Assembly (NCBI RefSeq): GCF_015191005.1
Contig: NZ_CP040442.1
Location: forward strand, 992,001 to 1,056,000
Reading direction: 5' to 3'
From: Kaistella flava (ex Peng et al. 2021)
GTDB taxonomy: Bacteria > Bacteroidota > Bacteroidia > Flavobacteriales > Weeksellaceae
Length of the DNA stretch: 64,000 bases
The first letter of the stretch is position 1; each line of letters opens with the position of its first letter. This document shows positions 18,269 to 27,041 of the stretch, in pieces. The position numbers and the translations under genes are program-made. A model generated the notes under the pieces. It searched no databases and had not been told where the DNA came from. It worked only from the letters and a program-made list of their open reading frames with translations.

Positions 18269-19138
18269 TTAATCTTTTAAAATTTTCTGAACATAAACGT
18301 TTCCGTCATTTGCTTTTACTTTAAGAATATAAGTACCTTTTCTGAAGTTCGATACATTTACATCTTTAATTGATTTAGCATTTACAGTGTTTACTTTTCT
18401 ACCAGTCATATCATATAATTCAACAGATTCAACCTGAAGATTATTTGCCATTTTAAAGTTTAAAACATCTTTTACAGGATTTGGGAAAACCTGAAGATCT
18501 TTAGAGTTGATAATTTCTGTAACTCCTAAGTTATTTACACCAGTAACAGTCATTACCCATTTTGCATCTGCAAAACCAGCTAGAGCACCTGTTCCTGTTG
18601 CAACTGGATTAGCAATTCCACAAGCAATTGATTTTAAATAAGAAGGTTTTGTTTGAGCCGCAGGATTTGCACCCATATAAAAAGTAGTACCAGTTTCCGA
18701 TCCATCGTGAAAAACTTCAACTACGAATTTAGATCCTGCAGGAATTACTTGAGTTAAACCATCAAGTGTGCTTACCATCTTTAAGTCATCGTCACCCATT
18801 ACTACAGGGATCGGAGCTGTATTTAATAACGTTTTAGTTCCACCTGGATAAGTACCCACTAAACTGTAAAGATTAAGGGTAACATCAAAGTCACCTCCAT
18901 TTACACTTTCAACACCGATTGCTACATTGGTAATTTTGTAATCGTAATTGATCGCATAATCTGCAAGTGTAAATGCTCTTGAATAATAATTGTCTGAAGT
19001 ATATCCTTCTGCTTGATTACCACATGCAACAGAAGCCCCTGAGGTAACTGTATTTGGAACTGAATTCTGGGTGATTACTTGAGAAGTTGCGGTTGCAGAA
19101 AGTGCTGCAATTGCTAAAATAGTAAATGTTCTTTTCAT
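18269..19138 (-). CDS. Secreted protein with T9SS type A sorting domain
   Basis: The 289-residue protein has a signal peptide (1-19) and a beta-rich central domain (DNYYSRAFTLADY, GGDFDVTLNLYSLVGTYPGG). Its C-terminal sorting domain (about 213-289) has LQVFPNPVKDVLNF, VELYDMTGRKV and a final KGTYILKVKA. It is probably a surface or released protein of unknown function. It is similar in plan to the neighbour at 17023 but the central domains differ. Confidence 0.83.
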   Translation of the reverse strand: MKRTFTILAIAALSATATSQVITQNSVPNTVTSGASVACGNQAEGYTSDNYYSRAFTLADYAINYDYKITNVAIGVESVNGGDFDVTLNLYSLVGTYPGGTKTLLNTAPIPVVMGDDDLKMVSTLDGLTQVIPAGSKFVVEVFHDGSETGTTFYMGANPAAQTKPSYLKSIACGIANPVATGTGALAGFADAKWVMTVTGVNNLGVTEIINSKDLQVFPNPVKDVLNFKMANNLQVESVELYDMTGRKVNTVNAKSIKDVNVSNFRKGTYILKVKANDGNVYVQKILKD

Positions 19139-19161
19139 AATATATTTATTTAAATTAAATT

Positions 19162-19169
19162 CAAATATA
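19162..19169 (-). promoter_or_regulatory. -7 element for the T9SS cargo gene at 18269
   Basis: TATATTTG on the minus strand fits TAnnTTTG, 23 bp before the ATG. The rest of the 310-bp spacer 19139-19449 shows no other gene, only the terminator at 19416. Confidence 0.5.
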
Positions 19170-19415
19170 TGAAAAAAATTGAAAAGATGAAATTTTCAAC
19201 AACAAAAAAGCTATTTCTTTTAGAAAATGACTTTAAAATTGATTTTATCTTGTGAATTCCTAAATACTTTAACTTTGCTTATAAAAGTCAAATCTCTTTC
19301 TATGAGCACATCGCCTCACATCCCATCCAAAAAAAATATACTTCCATCGTCGATAATTGGCAGGCACTTTCAATTACATTTTCTTTATTAAATTCCAGAA
19401 ATACTTTTAACAAAA

Positions 19416-19445
19416 ATAAAAAAGCACCTTAAAAAAAGGTGCTTT
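19416..19445 (-). terminator. Terminator after the dipeptidase gene
   Basis: AAAGCACCTT at 19421-19430 pairs perfectly with AAGGTGCTTT at 19436-19445 around an A5 loop, with T-rich sequence beyond on the minus strand. Confidence 0.85.
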
Positions 19446-19449
19446 CTAT

Positions 19450-20829
19450 CTATTTTGTGTAATTCTCAAAGAATAATGGAATACTTTCAATTCCCTTATA
19501 GAAATTAAATAATCCATAATGTTCATTAGGAGAGTGAATCGCATCGGAATCTAATCCAAAGCCCATCAAGACTGATTTTGCCTCCAAGACCTGTTCGAAC
19601 ATCGCCGTGATTGGGATACTTCCTCCACTTCTGTACGGAAGCACTTCTTTTCCAAATGCAGTTTCCATAGCCGTTTTAGCAGCTAAAAACTCTTTCGTAT
19701 CGCTTGGTAAAACGTAAGGCATTCCCCCGTGGTGTGGAGTTACTTTAACTTTCACGTTTGCTGGTGCAATTTTTTCAAAGTACTTCGTGAATTTTTCTGT
19801 AATTTCATCCGGAGTTTGATAAGGAACCAATCTCATAGAAATTTTCGCAAATGCTTTTGACGGAATAACTGTTTTCGCACCTTCACCAATATAGCCGCCC
19901 CAAATTCCGTTGCAGTCTAAAGTCGGACGAATCGATGTTCTCTCTAAAGTTGTATATCCTTTCTCACCCTCTACTCCACTTAGACCAATTGATTTTTTGA
20001 AGTGTTCTGGATCATCTTTTAATTTATTCATATCAGTTCTTTCTTCCGTTGAAACCGTTTCTACATTATCGTAGAATCCATCAATGGTGATATGTCCGTT
20101 TTCATCAATTAGATTAGCAATCATTCTTGACAAAACGTGAATTGGGTTTGGAACTGCACCTCCGTATAAACCAGAATGCAAATCTCTGTTTGGTCCTTCA
20201 ACTTCAACTTCTACATAACTAAGACCTCTTAAACCAGTAGTTACAGTCGGTTGTTCGTTAGAGTAAATATGAGTGTCTGAAATTAAAATAACGTCACACG
20301 CTAATTTTTCTTTATTTTCATTAACGAAATCTTCCAGACTTTTTGAACCTACCTCTTCTTCTCCTTCAAAAATAAATTTAACATTACAAGGCAAAGTATT
20401 TGTTTTCATCATCGCTTCAAAAGCTTTGATATGCATAAAGAATTGACCTTTATCATCTGCAGAACCTCTGGCGAAAATTGCACCTTCTGGGTGAATTTCA
20501 GTTTTCTCGATATATGGTTCGAAAGGTGGTTTTGTCCATAATTCCAATGGATCTGGTGGTTGAACATCGTAATGTCCGTAAACTAAAACCGTTGGTAAAT
20601 TTTTATCTAAGAATTTCTGACCAAAAACAATAGGATATCCCTTCGTTTCGCAAACTTCTACATCATCAGCACCGGCATCTTTCAAGAATTTTGCCACTTC
20701 ATCCGCACATTTCAATACTTCATCTTTGTAAGCAGGATCAGCACTGATAGAAGCAATTTTTAACAATTCAAAAAGTTCATCAACATAACGTTGTTTATTT
20801 TCCTGAATGTAATTTAAGGTTTCTTTCAT
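19450..20829 (-). CDS. M20-family dipeptidase
   Basis: The 459-residue metallopeptidase has the first zinc motif VYGHYDVQPPDP (His86, Asp88), the bridging Asp in RGSADDKGQ, and the general-base and ligand glutamates in FEGEEEVGS (about 154-162). A dimerisation domain follows (about 200-320), then the C-terminal His ligand in SDAIHSPNEHYG. It should hydrolyse dipeptides in the cytoplasm; no signal peptide is present. It is a single-gene unit with a terminator just 4 bp past its stop. Confidence 0.92.
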   Translation of the reverse strand: MKETLNYIQENKQRYVDELFELLKIASISADPAYKDEVLKCADEVAKFLKDAGADDVEVCETKGYPIVFGQKFLDKNLPTVLVYGHYDVQPPDPLELWTKPPFEPYIEKTEIHPEGAIFARGSADDKGQFFMHIKAFEAMMKTNTLPCNVKFIFEGEEEVGSKSLEDFVNENKEKLACDVILISDTHIYSNEQPTVTTGLRGLSYVEVEVEGPNRDLHSGLYGGAVPNPIHVLSRMIANLIDENGHITIDGFYDNVETVSTEERTDMNKLKDDPEHFKKSIGLSGVEGEKGYTTLERTSIRPTLDCNGIWGGYIGEGAKTVIPSKAFAKISMRLVPYQTPDEITEKFTKYFEKIAPANVKVKVTPHHGGMPYVLPSDTKEFLAAKTAMETAFGKEVLPYRSGGSIPITAMFEQVLEAKSVLMGFGLDSDAIHSPNEHYGLFNFYKGIESIPLFFENYTK

Positions 20830-20871
20830 TTTATTTTAATTAAAATTATTTAACATCGAACTTGGTAAAAA

Positions 20872-20903
20872 TAAAAAAAATGTCTCGCCGAAGCAAGACA
20901 TTT
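20872..20903 (-). terminator. Terminator after the small lipoprotein gene
   Basis: AAATGTCT at 20878-20885 pairs with AGACATTT at 20896-20903, with a further imperfect inner stem, and a minus-strand T run follows. Confidence 0.7.
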
Positions 20904-20923
20904 ACGAATATGTTTTAAAATAC

Positions 20924-21205
20924 TTATTTCTTTTCGGTAGAAGAAGGTGCAACTACTGCACTGTCTTTCTTAACTGCTACTGCTGGCTGAGCAGTAACTT
21001 TAGCACTGTCCGAAGACATCATTACGCCAGCTTTGCCAGCTTGTGCTGCTTCAACTGTAGCTGAACTTTCATCCTTCATCACATCGTCGCTGTATCTTTC
21101 AACACCACTTTCTCTTTTCAAAACACCTTTGTTTGAACCCGCTTGAATTTTTTGACAACTCATTGCTAAACCTGCGATTGCTACGGCTAAAATAATTTTT
21201 TTCAT
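20924..21205 (-). CDS. Small Ala/Ser/Val-rich lipoprotein
   Basis: The 93-residue protein opens MKKIILAVAIAGLAMSC, a lipoprotein signal with lipobox LAMSC. The mature part is low-complexity (KVTAQPAVAVKKDSAVVAPSS) and probably disordered. The ATG at 21205 is chosen; a frame extending to 21280 would pass the likely promoter. No function can be assigned. It has its own terminator. Confidence 0.7.
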   Translation of the reverse strand: MKKIILAVAIAGLAMSCQKIQAGSNKGVLKRESGVERYSDDVMKDESSATVEAAQAGKAGVMMSSDSAKVTAQPAVAVKKDSAVVAPSSTEKK

Positions 21206-21249
21206 ATCTACTTTATGATGATTAAGAATCCTTCTATTTTTGAATGCCC

Positions 21250-21257
21250 CAAAAGTA
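21250..21257 (-). promoter_or_regulatory. -7 element for the small lipoprotein
   Basis: TACTTTTG on the minus strand fits TAnnTTTG, 44 bp before the ATG at 21205. Confidence 0.45.
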
Positions 21258-21295
21258 AGAAATATTAATATTTTCCACAAGGCTTTCCCTAAATT

Positions 21296-22447
21296 CTAAA
21301 CAGTTCTTAAAATAATTTTATTTTTCTGGGTTTGAGTAAAGATTAAATAGTCTTTTCCTCCATCTAAAATTTTATATTTCTTCTTGATTTCGTCCGGAGT
21401 TAAAGGATGGTTTTTAGAAATAATATTAAATTGGCTTCCTTTCTTAATTTGTTTTGAATCAATGACTTCTACGTGTAAAATTCTACCGGGAAAACTTTCT
21501 ACAAATTCATCGGTAGTATAAAAATGTGTATTGGGATGAAGCTTTTTTAAACCAAATTTTTCTGAAATGCTATTAAATCCACCAGATTTTAAAACCGCAT
21601 TATTGGGAATATATAAATACTGAAGTGGTTCTGAAAATTCTGAAACTGCCAATTTCTCCTCCTTATATTTAAAGGAAAACGTATTTTCCTCACTTTCAAG
21701 ATTGATACAAGAAATGATAGTTTGGTCTTTCTTTTGAGTTGAGTTAATTAAAACCAACAATTCTTTTACTTCATTTCTAACTGCAATAATTTGAATTTCA
21801 ACGACATTCTTTAAAGCTGAAATTAAATAAGAAATATCAATCAATGGAGAAAGTTTAATGATAATCTGATCGGAAATTTTCAGTAAATCGTTTTGGATTT
21901 CTAAAAGATTCGGTGATAAATCTTCCAGTAAAAACTTCTTATTTTTATGTTCATCTCTTCTGGCTGGATCGAGATAAATCAAATCAAATTTTTCGTGATT
22001 TTGATTCAATAAATTTTCTAAATTCTCATTAATGAAATTCGCTTTTTTATCTAAAATTTTCCAGTTATGTCTTACAATTTCTAAGAGTTCAGAATTCTGC
22101 TCTACTAAAGTAACTTCTTCAAAATTTTGACTTAAAAAATAAGCATCGATTCCAAACCCGGAAGTTAAATCAATAAAACTTCTTCCTTTTAAATTTTTAG
22201 CCTTGAATTCTGCAGTTGCTTGAGAAGATGCCTGCTCTAAATTTAGGTTTGGTGGAAATACAATTCCGTCTTTTAATAAATACGGAAACTTCTTTTGAGC
22301 AACTTTTTTCCCTCTAATCTGCTGCACCATTTCCTGCATCGAAACTTCTGGGAAACGCGATTTCTTCAATAACAAAGAATGCAAATCCGTTTTTAGATTT
22401 GCATTGATGTATTCTTGAACTTCTGAATCTAATATTTTAATTTCCAC
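21296..22447 (-). CDS. SAM-dependent methyltransferase with THUMP-like C-terminal domain
   Basis: The 383-residue protein has an N-terminal helical part (1-90), a Rossmann core with FIDLTSGFGIDAYFLS (about 111-126), the VTLVEQN strand end, and LIYLDPARRD (about 176-185), a DPxR catalytic-type motif. The C-terminal ~70 residues, with KKLHPNTHFYTTDEFVESFPG, match the THUMP-like domain found with these enzymes. A nucleic acid substrate is likely, but it is not identified. Confidence 0.8.
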   Translation of the reverse strand: MEIKILDSEVQEYINANLKTDLHSLLLKKSRFPEVSMQEMVQQIRGKKVAQKKFPYLLKDGIVFPPNLNLEQASSQATAEFKAKNLKGRSFIDLTSGFGIDAYFLSQNFEEVTLVEQNSELLEIVRHNWKILDKKANFINENLENLLNQNHEKFDLIYLDPARRDEHKNKKFLLEDLSPNLLEIQNDLLKISDQIIIKLSPLIDISYLISALKNVVEIQIIAVRNEVKELLVLINSTQKKDQTIISCINLESEENTFSFKYKEEKLAVSEFSEPLQYLYIPNNAVLKSGGFNSISEKFGLKKLHPNTHFYTTDEFVESFPGRILHVEVIDSKQIKKGSQFNIISKNHPLTPDEIKKKYKILDGGKDYLIFTQTQKNKIILRTV

Positions 22448-22467
22448 TTATTTAATTTAAAAATAAA

Positions 22468-22558
22468 TGCCACGAATGCACGAATTAATTTTGGATGAAA
22501 TAATGCCATGAATAAATGAATTTCCTAGTTAAATTATAAAACTCGTGGATTCGTGGCA
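22468..22558. repeat. Inverted repeat downstream of the GxxExxY gene
   Basis: TGCCACGAATGCACGAATTA (22468-22487) and CTCGTGGATTCGTGGCA (22542-22558) are inverted copies. A decayed direct copy (TGCCATGAATAAATGAATTT) lies at 22504-22523. A further copy flanks the other side of the gene at 22982. Confidence 0.7.
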
Positions 22559-22560
22559 GA

Positions 22561-22932
22561 TTATAAAACAATCCTTTTATAATTTAATTTTTCTTCACCG
22601 AAATTTATAACTAATGCCAACTTATTTTCAGAAACTTTTAGATAATTGATCGCTTGCGCTAAATCAACATCTGCAATTTCTTTCTTGCCTTTAATTTCTA
22701 AAATAATTTTATCGAAAACAATAAAATCGGCATAAAACAAATGTGGTAAAATAGTTCCTTTATATTCAATTTCATATTTCTTTTCTCTTTCAAAACGAAT
22801 TCCAGCATTTCCAAATTCAATTTGCAAGGCATCCTTATACACAATTTCAGAAAAGCCAAAACCTAAATAATTATGGATTTCCATGCAAATTCCAATAATT
22901 TCATATGATTCTTCTTTATAGATAATTGCCAT
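22561..22932 (-). CDS. GxxExxY protein
   Basis: The 123-residue protein shows the naming motif as G26-FS-E29-IV-Y32, within GFGFSEIVYKDALQIEF. Its C-terminal half has D69 in YADFIVFD and E79-x-K81 in ILEIKG, an arrangement resembling a PD-(D/E)XK nuclease core. The family is widespread in Bacteroidota and has no settled function. It is bracketed by copies of the TTCGTGnATTCGTGGCA repeat and lies between a methyltransferase and a mutase subunit with which it shares no obvious role, so it looks like an insertion. Confidence 0.88.
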   Translation of the reverse strand: MAIIYKEESYEIIGICMEIHNYLGFGFSEIVYKDALQIEFGNAGIRFEREKKYEIEYKGTILPHLFYADFIVFDKIILEIKGKKEIADVDLAQAINYLKVSENKLALVINFGEEKLNYKRIVL

Positions 22933-22981
22933 AAAAACACATTTTAAACTTATAACTAATTACATTTTTATTCATTTAAAG

Positions 22982-22999
22982 ATTCGTGCATTCGTGGCA
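22982..22999. repeat. Flanking repeat upstream of the GxxExxY gene
   Basis: ATTCGTGCATTCGTGGCA is in the same orientation as 22542-22558, about 440 bp away, so the gene sits between direct copies. It ends 5 bp before the stop of the mutase gene. Confidence 0.7.
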
Positions 23000-23004
23000 A
23001 AAAA

Positions 23005-24180
23005 CTACTCAAACATTTCAGCTAAACGAACTGCTTTAATTTCATTTACAGAATATAATTCTTCAACAGATTTGGTCTTCTCTAATTTCGGATAAAGATT
23101 GACACCGATGATTTTAACTTTTCCTTCTTCAACCCAATTTTGTTCCTTGATGGCTTGATTGTAGATTTTTTGTTGAATCCAGCCTTTCTTTAAAAGTTCG
23201 CAATAACCACCTTCAGCTTCCATTTCTAAAAATAGTTGCCAGGACTTCTCTGCGAATTGTTGCGTTAAATCTTCAATATAATAAGATCCATTTCCAGCAT
23301 CATCAAAAACATTAATGATACTTTCGTAGGCTAAAACGATTTGCTGTTTAAATGAAATTTCTTCGGAAACAGAATCTGAGTTTTCGATTTTATAATCGTT
23401 GGTGAAAACGGCGTCTGCACCGCCAATCATCGCCGCTGAAAGTTCTAATGTTGAACGAATCAGATTATTTTCAGCATCATTTTTTGCTTTATTTCTGAAA
23501 GATGTTTCTGCAAAAATATAAGGTATTTGATCTAAACCAAATTCTTTTGAAAACTCATTAAAGATTAATTTAAGTGCTCTAACTTTAGCAATTTCAAAGA
23601 AATAATTTCCACCAACTGCTATTTTAAAAATAATCTTATTTAAAATTTCTGAGCCGAAAACTTCGCTCATTTCTTTTGTTTTTGCCAAAGCGATTGCTAA
23701 TTGCTGAACAATTGCTGCACCTGCATTTTGATGCAAAGAAATATCAACACAAATATTTCTTTCAAAATTTTTCGCCAAAAGTTCTTTTGCTAACTGTTGG
23801 TTTAATTCTCCCTTTTTATCTTCTGAAAAAACATCGATTAAAGAAAAATAACGGTTGCTTTCGTCCAGAGAAATGTGTTCTGCTAAATCTTTATCGTTGA
23901 CGAAAATCACTTTCTCTTGAAGATCTTCAACATTGTTATTTAAAAGAAAAGCAAAGACATTTTCTTCGGCACTTTCGTGATAAAGAGAAACAAGATGTGT
24001 AGATTCTTCTACTTTCGGAAGATTACTTAAAGGTTTCGAAACAGAATCGTAATAAGGTTTAACTACAATTCCTTCGAGGTTTTCTTTAGATAAAATCTCG
24101 AAGATATTTTCTGTTTTCAATTGTTTCTGAACAACAGATTCCCAGTCTTGAAGTGAAGTTTTTTTAAACATAATTTTCAT
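23005..24180 (-). CDS. Methylmalonyl-CoA mutase, small (beta) subunit
   Basis: The 391-residue protein resembles the catalytically inactive small subunit of heterodimeric methylmalonyl-CoA mutase. It has TSLQDWESVVQKQL at the N-terminus, then AGAAIVQQLAIALAKTKE, IAVGGNYFFEIAKVRALKLIF and FAETSFRNKAKNDAENNLIRST. It lacks the cobalamin-binding DxHxxG domain, as expected. The large subunit usually follows directly but no such gene lies in this window; the GxxExxY insertion lies where it might be expected. An in-frame ATG at 24171 could be the true start. Confidence 0.85.
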   Translation of the reverse strand: MKIMFKKTSLQDWESVVQKQLKTENIFEILSKENLEGIVVKPYYDSVSKPLSNLPKVEESTHLVSLYHESAEENVFAFLLNNNVEDLQEKVIFVNDKDLAEHISLDESNRYFSLIDVFSEDKKGELNQQLAKELLAKNFERNICVDISLHQNAGAAIVQQLAIALAKTKEMSEVFGSEILNKIIFKIAVGGNYFFEIAKVRALKLIFNEFSKEFGLDQIPYIFAETSFRNKAKNDAENNLIRSTLELSAAMIGGADAVFTNDYKIENSDSVSEEISFKQQIVLAYESIINVFDDAGNGSYYIEDLTQQFAEKSWQLFLEMEAEGGYCELLKKGWIQQKIYNQAIKEQNWVEEGKVKIIGVNLYPKLEKTKSVEELYSVNEIKAVRLAEMFE

Positions 24181-24210
24181 GGCGCCACTAATCGGCTTTT
24201 ATCTGATGAA

Positions 24211-24561
24211 TTAATTCTTAACCGCTTTCGTACTATCCACCACCAAAATAAAAATTTCTTCGTTCGGTTTTTTCATGAAGTAATTTTCACGGGCGTACTT
24301 TTCTTTCTCCGCTTTATTGTTCATTAATTTCTTGTAGAAATCATCGTTTTTTTGATACTCAGCCTGGTAATAAGCCAATTGATCCTCGTACTTTGTTACT
24401 TCACCATTCAACTCATTAATAACTAAAAAAGAAGTACTGTCAAAGAAAATCATCCACATTAAAAAAAGAAAAATAGTCACGAAATATTTATTCACAAAAT
24501 ATTTTTGAATGAATTTTAACTTCGGTGATTTGGGTTTAATTTCTTTAATTAGATCTTCCAT
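24211..24561 (-). CDS. FtsB/DivIC-family septum formation initiator
   Basis: The 116-residue bitopic protein has a cytoplasmic N-terminus, one membrane segment (about 27-48, FVTIFLFLMWMIFFDSTSFL) and a periplasmic coiled coil (NGEVTKYEDQLAYYQAEYQK) ending with the KEKYARENYFMKKPNEEIF stretch typical of FtsB/DivIC. It should join FtsL and FtsQ in the divisome. It is 1 bp from udk upstream and about 30 bp before the mutase gene downstream. Confidence 0.85.
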   Translation of the reverse strand: MEDLIKEIKPKSPKLKFIQKYFVNKYFVTIFLFLMWMIFFDSTSFLVINELNGEVTKYEDQLAYYQAEYQKNDDFYKKLMNNKAEKEKYARENYFMKKPNEEIFILVVDSTKAVKN

Positions 24562-24562
24562 T

Positions 24563-25180
24563 TTAGTGAGCGTTTTTCAAAGTATTATTAATTACTGTCG
24601 AAAGAAAGTCAATCGCAACGGTATTTTGCTTCATATTCGGAACAATTAAATCTGCCTCATTTTTCGATGGTTCGATAAATTCCTGATGCATCGGTTTCAA
24701 AGTCGTTTGGTAGCGGTGTAAAACCTCCTGCAAATCGCGACCACGTTCTTGTGTATCACGTCTAATTCTACGAATCAACCTTTCATCTGAATCGGCATGA
24801 ACAAAAACTTTTAAATCATATTCTTTCAACAATTCAGAATTAGTCAATACCAGAATTCCTTCTACAATCAAAACATTTCTAGGATCAATTGAAACATGAT
24901 CTCCCGTTCTGGAGTGCGTTACAAAAGAATACAAAGGTTGCTCAATCGTTTCGCCATTTTTCAAGGCTTTTACATGTTTAATAAGAAGATCAAAATCGAT
25001 GGATTTTGGATGATCATAATTCAAAACCTCTCTTTCTGACAAGGTAAGATTCGGATTATCATGATAGTAATTATCCTGAGAGAGCACATTAACGCCTTCT
25101 ATATTGAGTTGCTGAAGAATTTTATTGACAACAGTGGTTTTTCCTGATCCGGTTCCTCCTGCAATTCCGATTACGAGCAT
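24563..25180 (-). CDS. udk: Uridine kinase
   Basis: The 205-residue P-loop kinase phosphorylates uridine and cytidine in pyrimidine salvage. It has Walker A GIAGGTGSGKTTV (5-17), the SQDNYYHD segment and NYDHPKSIDFDLL, the VEGILVLT strand, and RRIRRDTQERGRDL, all standard for Udk. It heads an apparent operon udk-ftsB-like-mutA, with a promoter 15 bp upstream. Confidence 0.95.
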   Translation of the reverse strand: MLVIGIAGGTGSGKTTVVNKILQQLNIEGVNVLSQDNYYHDNPNLTLSEREVLNYDHPKSIDFDLLIKHVKALKNGETIEQPLYSFVTHSRTGDHVSIDPRNVLIVEGILVLTNSELLKEYDLKVFVHADSDERLIRRIRRDTQERGRDLQEVLHRYQTTLKPMHQEFIEPSKNEADLIVPNMKQNTVAIDFLSTVINNTLKNAH

Positions 25181-25194
25181 AAATTATATTTTTA

Positions 25195-25202
25195 CAAATA
25201 TA
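25195..25202 (-). promoter_or_regulatory. -7 element for udk
   Basis: TATATTTG on the minus strand fits TAnnTTTG, 14 bp before the ATG, which implies a very short leader. Confidence 0.5.
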
Positions 25203-25257
25203 AGATTTTGTGGTAAATTCTTGAGTAAACCTACCACTTAATTGTCACTATAAAAAA

Positions 25258-25878
25258 TTACACTTTTCTTTCAATATTTAAAACGTAATAAATTACGGCA
25301 ACTACGCGTGCTAAAAACTCTCGGGATTGATTTCTATAAAAACTTTTATTAGCGAGAACATCCTGAGCATCAAATCCGAGCGCATTCATTCCGCTATTTC
25401 TGGCATAAAACAAAGCACGTAAATTGTGGAAACCCTGGGAAACAATGATCACATCTTTTTGATGGTAAACATCCAGGCAGTTTTTAATGCTGGCTTGGGT
25501 TTTAAAACCTTTTGGATCTTCAATAATGATATTTTCGGGAACGCCTTCCTGATAAATAAGGTAATCTTTCATGGCCGCCGGTTCATCATAACCCTTACTT
25601 TTTTCGCCACTCACAATGATTTTTTTGATTTTCCCATGATGGTATAAAAGCGCCGTGGCATCCATTCTAGCCGTAAAATAAGGATTCGAAATTCCGGATC
25701 TCATTTTGGGTGAAGTTCCTAAAACAAGTGCTGCTTCTCTGGGCGGAATTTTAGAAATCTTGGTGTACGTTTTTCCGTTGGTTACGGCAAATACCCAGAT
25801 ATTAGCCAAAATCATAAGTAGAATCCCGATTTCAACGAGATTAAAAAATGATTTCAAATAATCTAATATCTTTTTCAA
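25258..25878 (-). CDS. SanA/YdcF-family (DUF218) membrane protein
   Basis: The 206-residue protein has one N-terminal membrane segment (about 13-33) and a DUF218 domain recognised by AALVLGTSPKMRSG, FTARMDATALLYHHGKIKKI, VSGEKSKGYDEPAAMKDYL and VSQGFHNLRALFYAR. SanA-type proteins affect envelope permeability to vancomycin; biochemical activity is unproven. It starts 5 bp after the reductase gene, so both may be one transcript. Confidence 0.82.
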   Translation of the reverse strand: MKKILDYLKSFFNLVEIGILLMILANIWVFAVTNGKTYTKISKIPPREAALVLGTSPKMRSGISNPYFTARMDATALLYHHGKIKKIIVSGEKSKGYDEPAAMKDYLIYQEGVPENIIIEDPKGFKTQASIKNCLDVYHQKDVIIVSQGFHNLRALFYARNSGMNALGFDAQDVLANKSFYRNQSREFLARVVAVIYYVLNIERKV

Positions 25879-25883
25879 AACGG

Positions 25884-27008
25884 TTATATTAAATCAAAGT
25901 TAACTTTAATATTTTTACTTAAAACTACTGACATACAAGCCAATATTTTTCCAGAGGCTTCTTCTTTTTCGGTCAAATATTCATTTTCCAAAAGCTCAAC
26001 TTCGCCTTCTTCTAAAATACATTCGCAACTTCCACAAATTCCGGATTTACAGGAATAAGGAACCGGGAATTTTTGAATCAATAATTGCTGCAACAATCGC
26101 ATTTTATTATTGTTCAAAGTAGTTTTATATTCTTTATTAAAAAGTTTAAAATCTACCTCAATATTTTCCATTAAAGGAAACTCTTTTTCAATAGGAAAAA
26201 TATCTTCATTAAATTCCTCAAACAATTCAAAGTGAATATTTTTCTTCGGAATTCCGTGTTTATAACAAGCGTTGGCAATCGATTTTATCATTTCACCTTT
26301 GCCACAAATCAAAACTTCATCAACAGCGTCCCAGATTGTACTCTCTTCATCAGTATCATCTAATTGTAAAATTTGATTGATGATTAAAGCCACTTTCTTG
26401 GCGTTTAACCTTCCTTCAAAAAGACCATTTCCCAATTTTTCCTGAGAGTAAAAATAATGAATTTCTAATCGATCTGGGTATTGATTCACCAATTCATCCA
26501 ATTCATTTTTAAAGGCAACTTGCCGTTTATTTTTATTTCCGTAAAAAAGAAAAAGACGTGTTCTGGGTTCGGTGTGTAAGATATTTTTGAAATGACTTAA
26601 AATTGGTGTAATCCCAATTCCGCCTGCAAAACCAACAATTGTACGAAACTCATGTGGTTTAGAAATTAACGTAAATCTTCCTCTCGGTTCAGAAACTTGT
26701 ACATCATCTCCAACTTCTAAATTGTTAAATAAAGAATTTGCGAAACTTTCTTCGCTGCTGATTTTAATTCCTAAAGTGATTTTTCCTTCGTGCGGCGCCG
26801 AAGTCATTGAGAAATCTTTCTGTACCAAATTTCCATCGCTTAAGAATTGAAGCGTAACATATTGCCCTGCTTCAAAATGATATTGGGATGATAAATTCAG
26901 CGGAATTTCGAATTCGAGCGCAAAGGTAGTTTTGGTCAGTTCTTGCTTTTTCGCTAATTTTAGCGGGTGAAATTCTATTTGTCTTGCTTTAGGTAAGAGA
27001 TTTTCCAT
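25884..27008 (-). CDS. PaaE-like ferredoxin-type oxidoreductase
   Basis: The 374-residue reductase has an FAD-binding domain (about 10-115, with EAGQYVTLQF and KDFSMTSAP), an NAD(P)-binding domain (FAGGIGITPILSHFKNI, about 120-280) and a C-terminal plant-type [2Fe-2S] domain (CKSGICGSCECIL plus a fourth Cys in ILACMS). It moves electrons from NAD(P)H to a partner oxygenase or desaturase. No oxygenase gene lies nearby, so a role in phenylacetate degradation is not supported. Its start is only 33 bp from the divergent thioredoxin-like gene. Confidence 0.85.
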   Translation of the reverse strand: MENLLPKARQIEFHPLKLAKKQELTKTTFALEFEIPLNLSSQYHFEAGQYVTLQFLSDGNLVQKDFSMTSAPHEGKITLGIKISSEESFANSLFNNLEVGDDVQVSEPRGRFTLISKPHEFRTIVGFAGGIGITPILSHFKNILHTEPRTRLFLFYGNKNKRQVAFKNELDELVNQYPDRLEIHYFYSQEKLGNGLFEGRLNAKKVALIINQILQLDDTDEESTIWDAVDEVLICGKGEMIKSIANACYKHGIPKKNIHFELFEEFNEDIFPIEKEFPLMENIEVDFKLFNKEYKTTLNNNKMRLLQQLLIQKFPVPYSCKSGICGSCECILEEGEVELLENEYLTEKEEASGKILACMSVVLSKNIKVNFDLI

Positions 27009-27041
27009 AGTTATTAAGAATTCAAAAATAATAAAAATAAA

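Noticed and set aside
22468..22999. Repeats around the GxxExxY gene as a CRISPR array
   Set aside because: There are only three or four copies in mixed orientation with irregular spacing and no cas genes.
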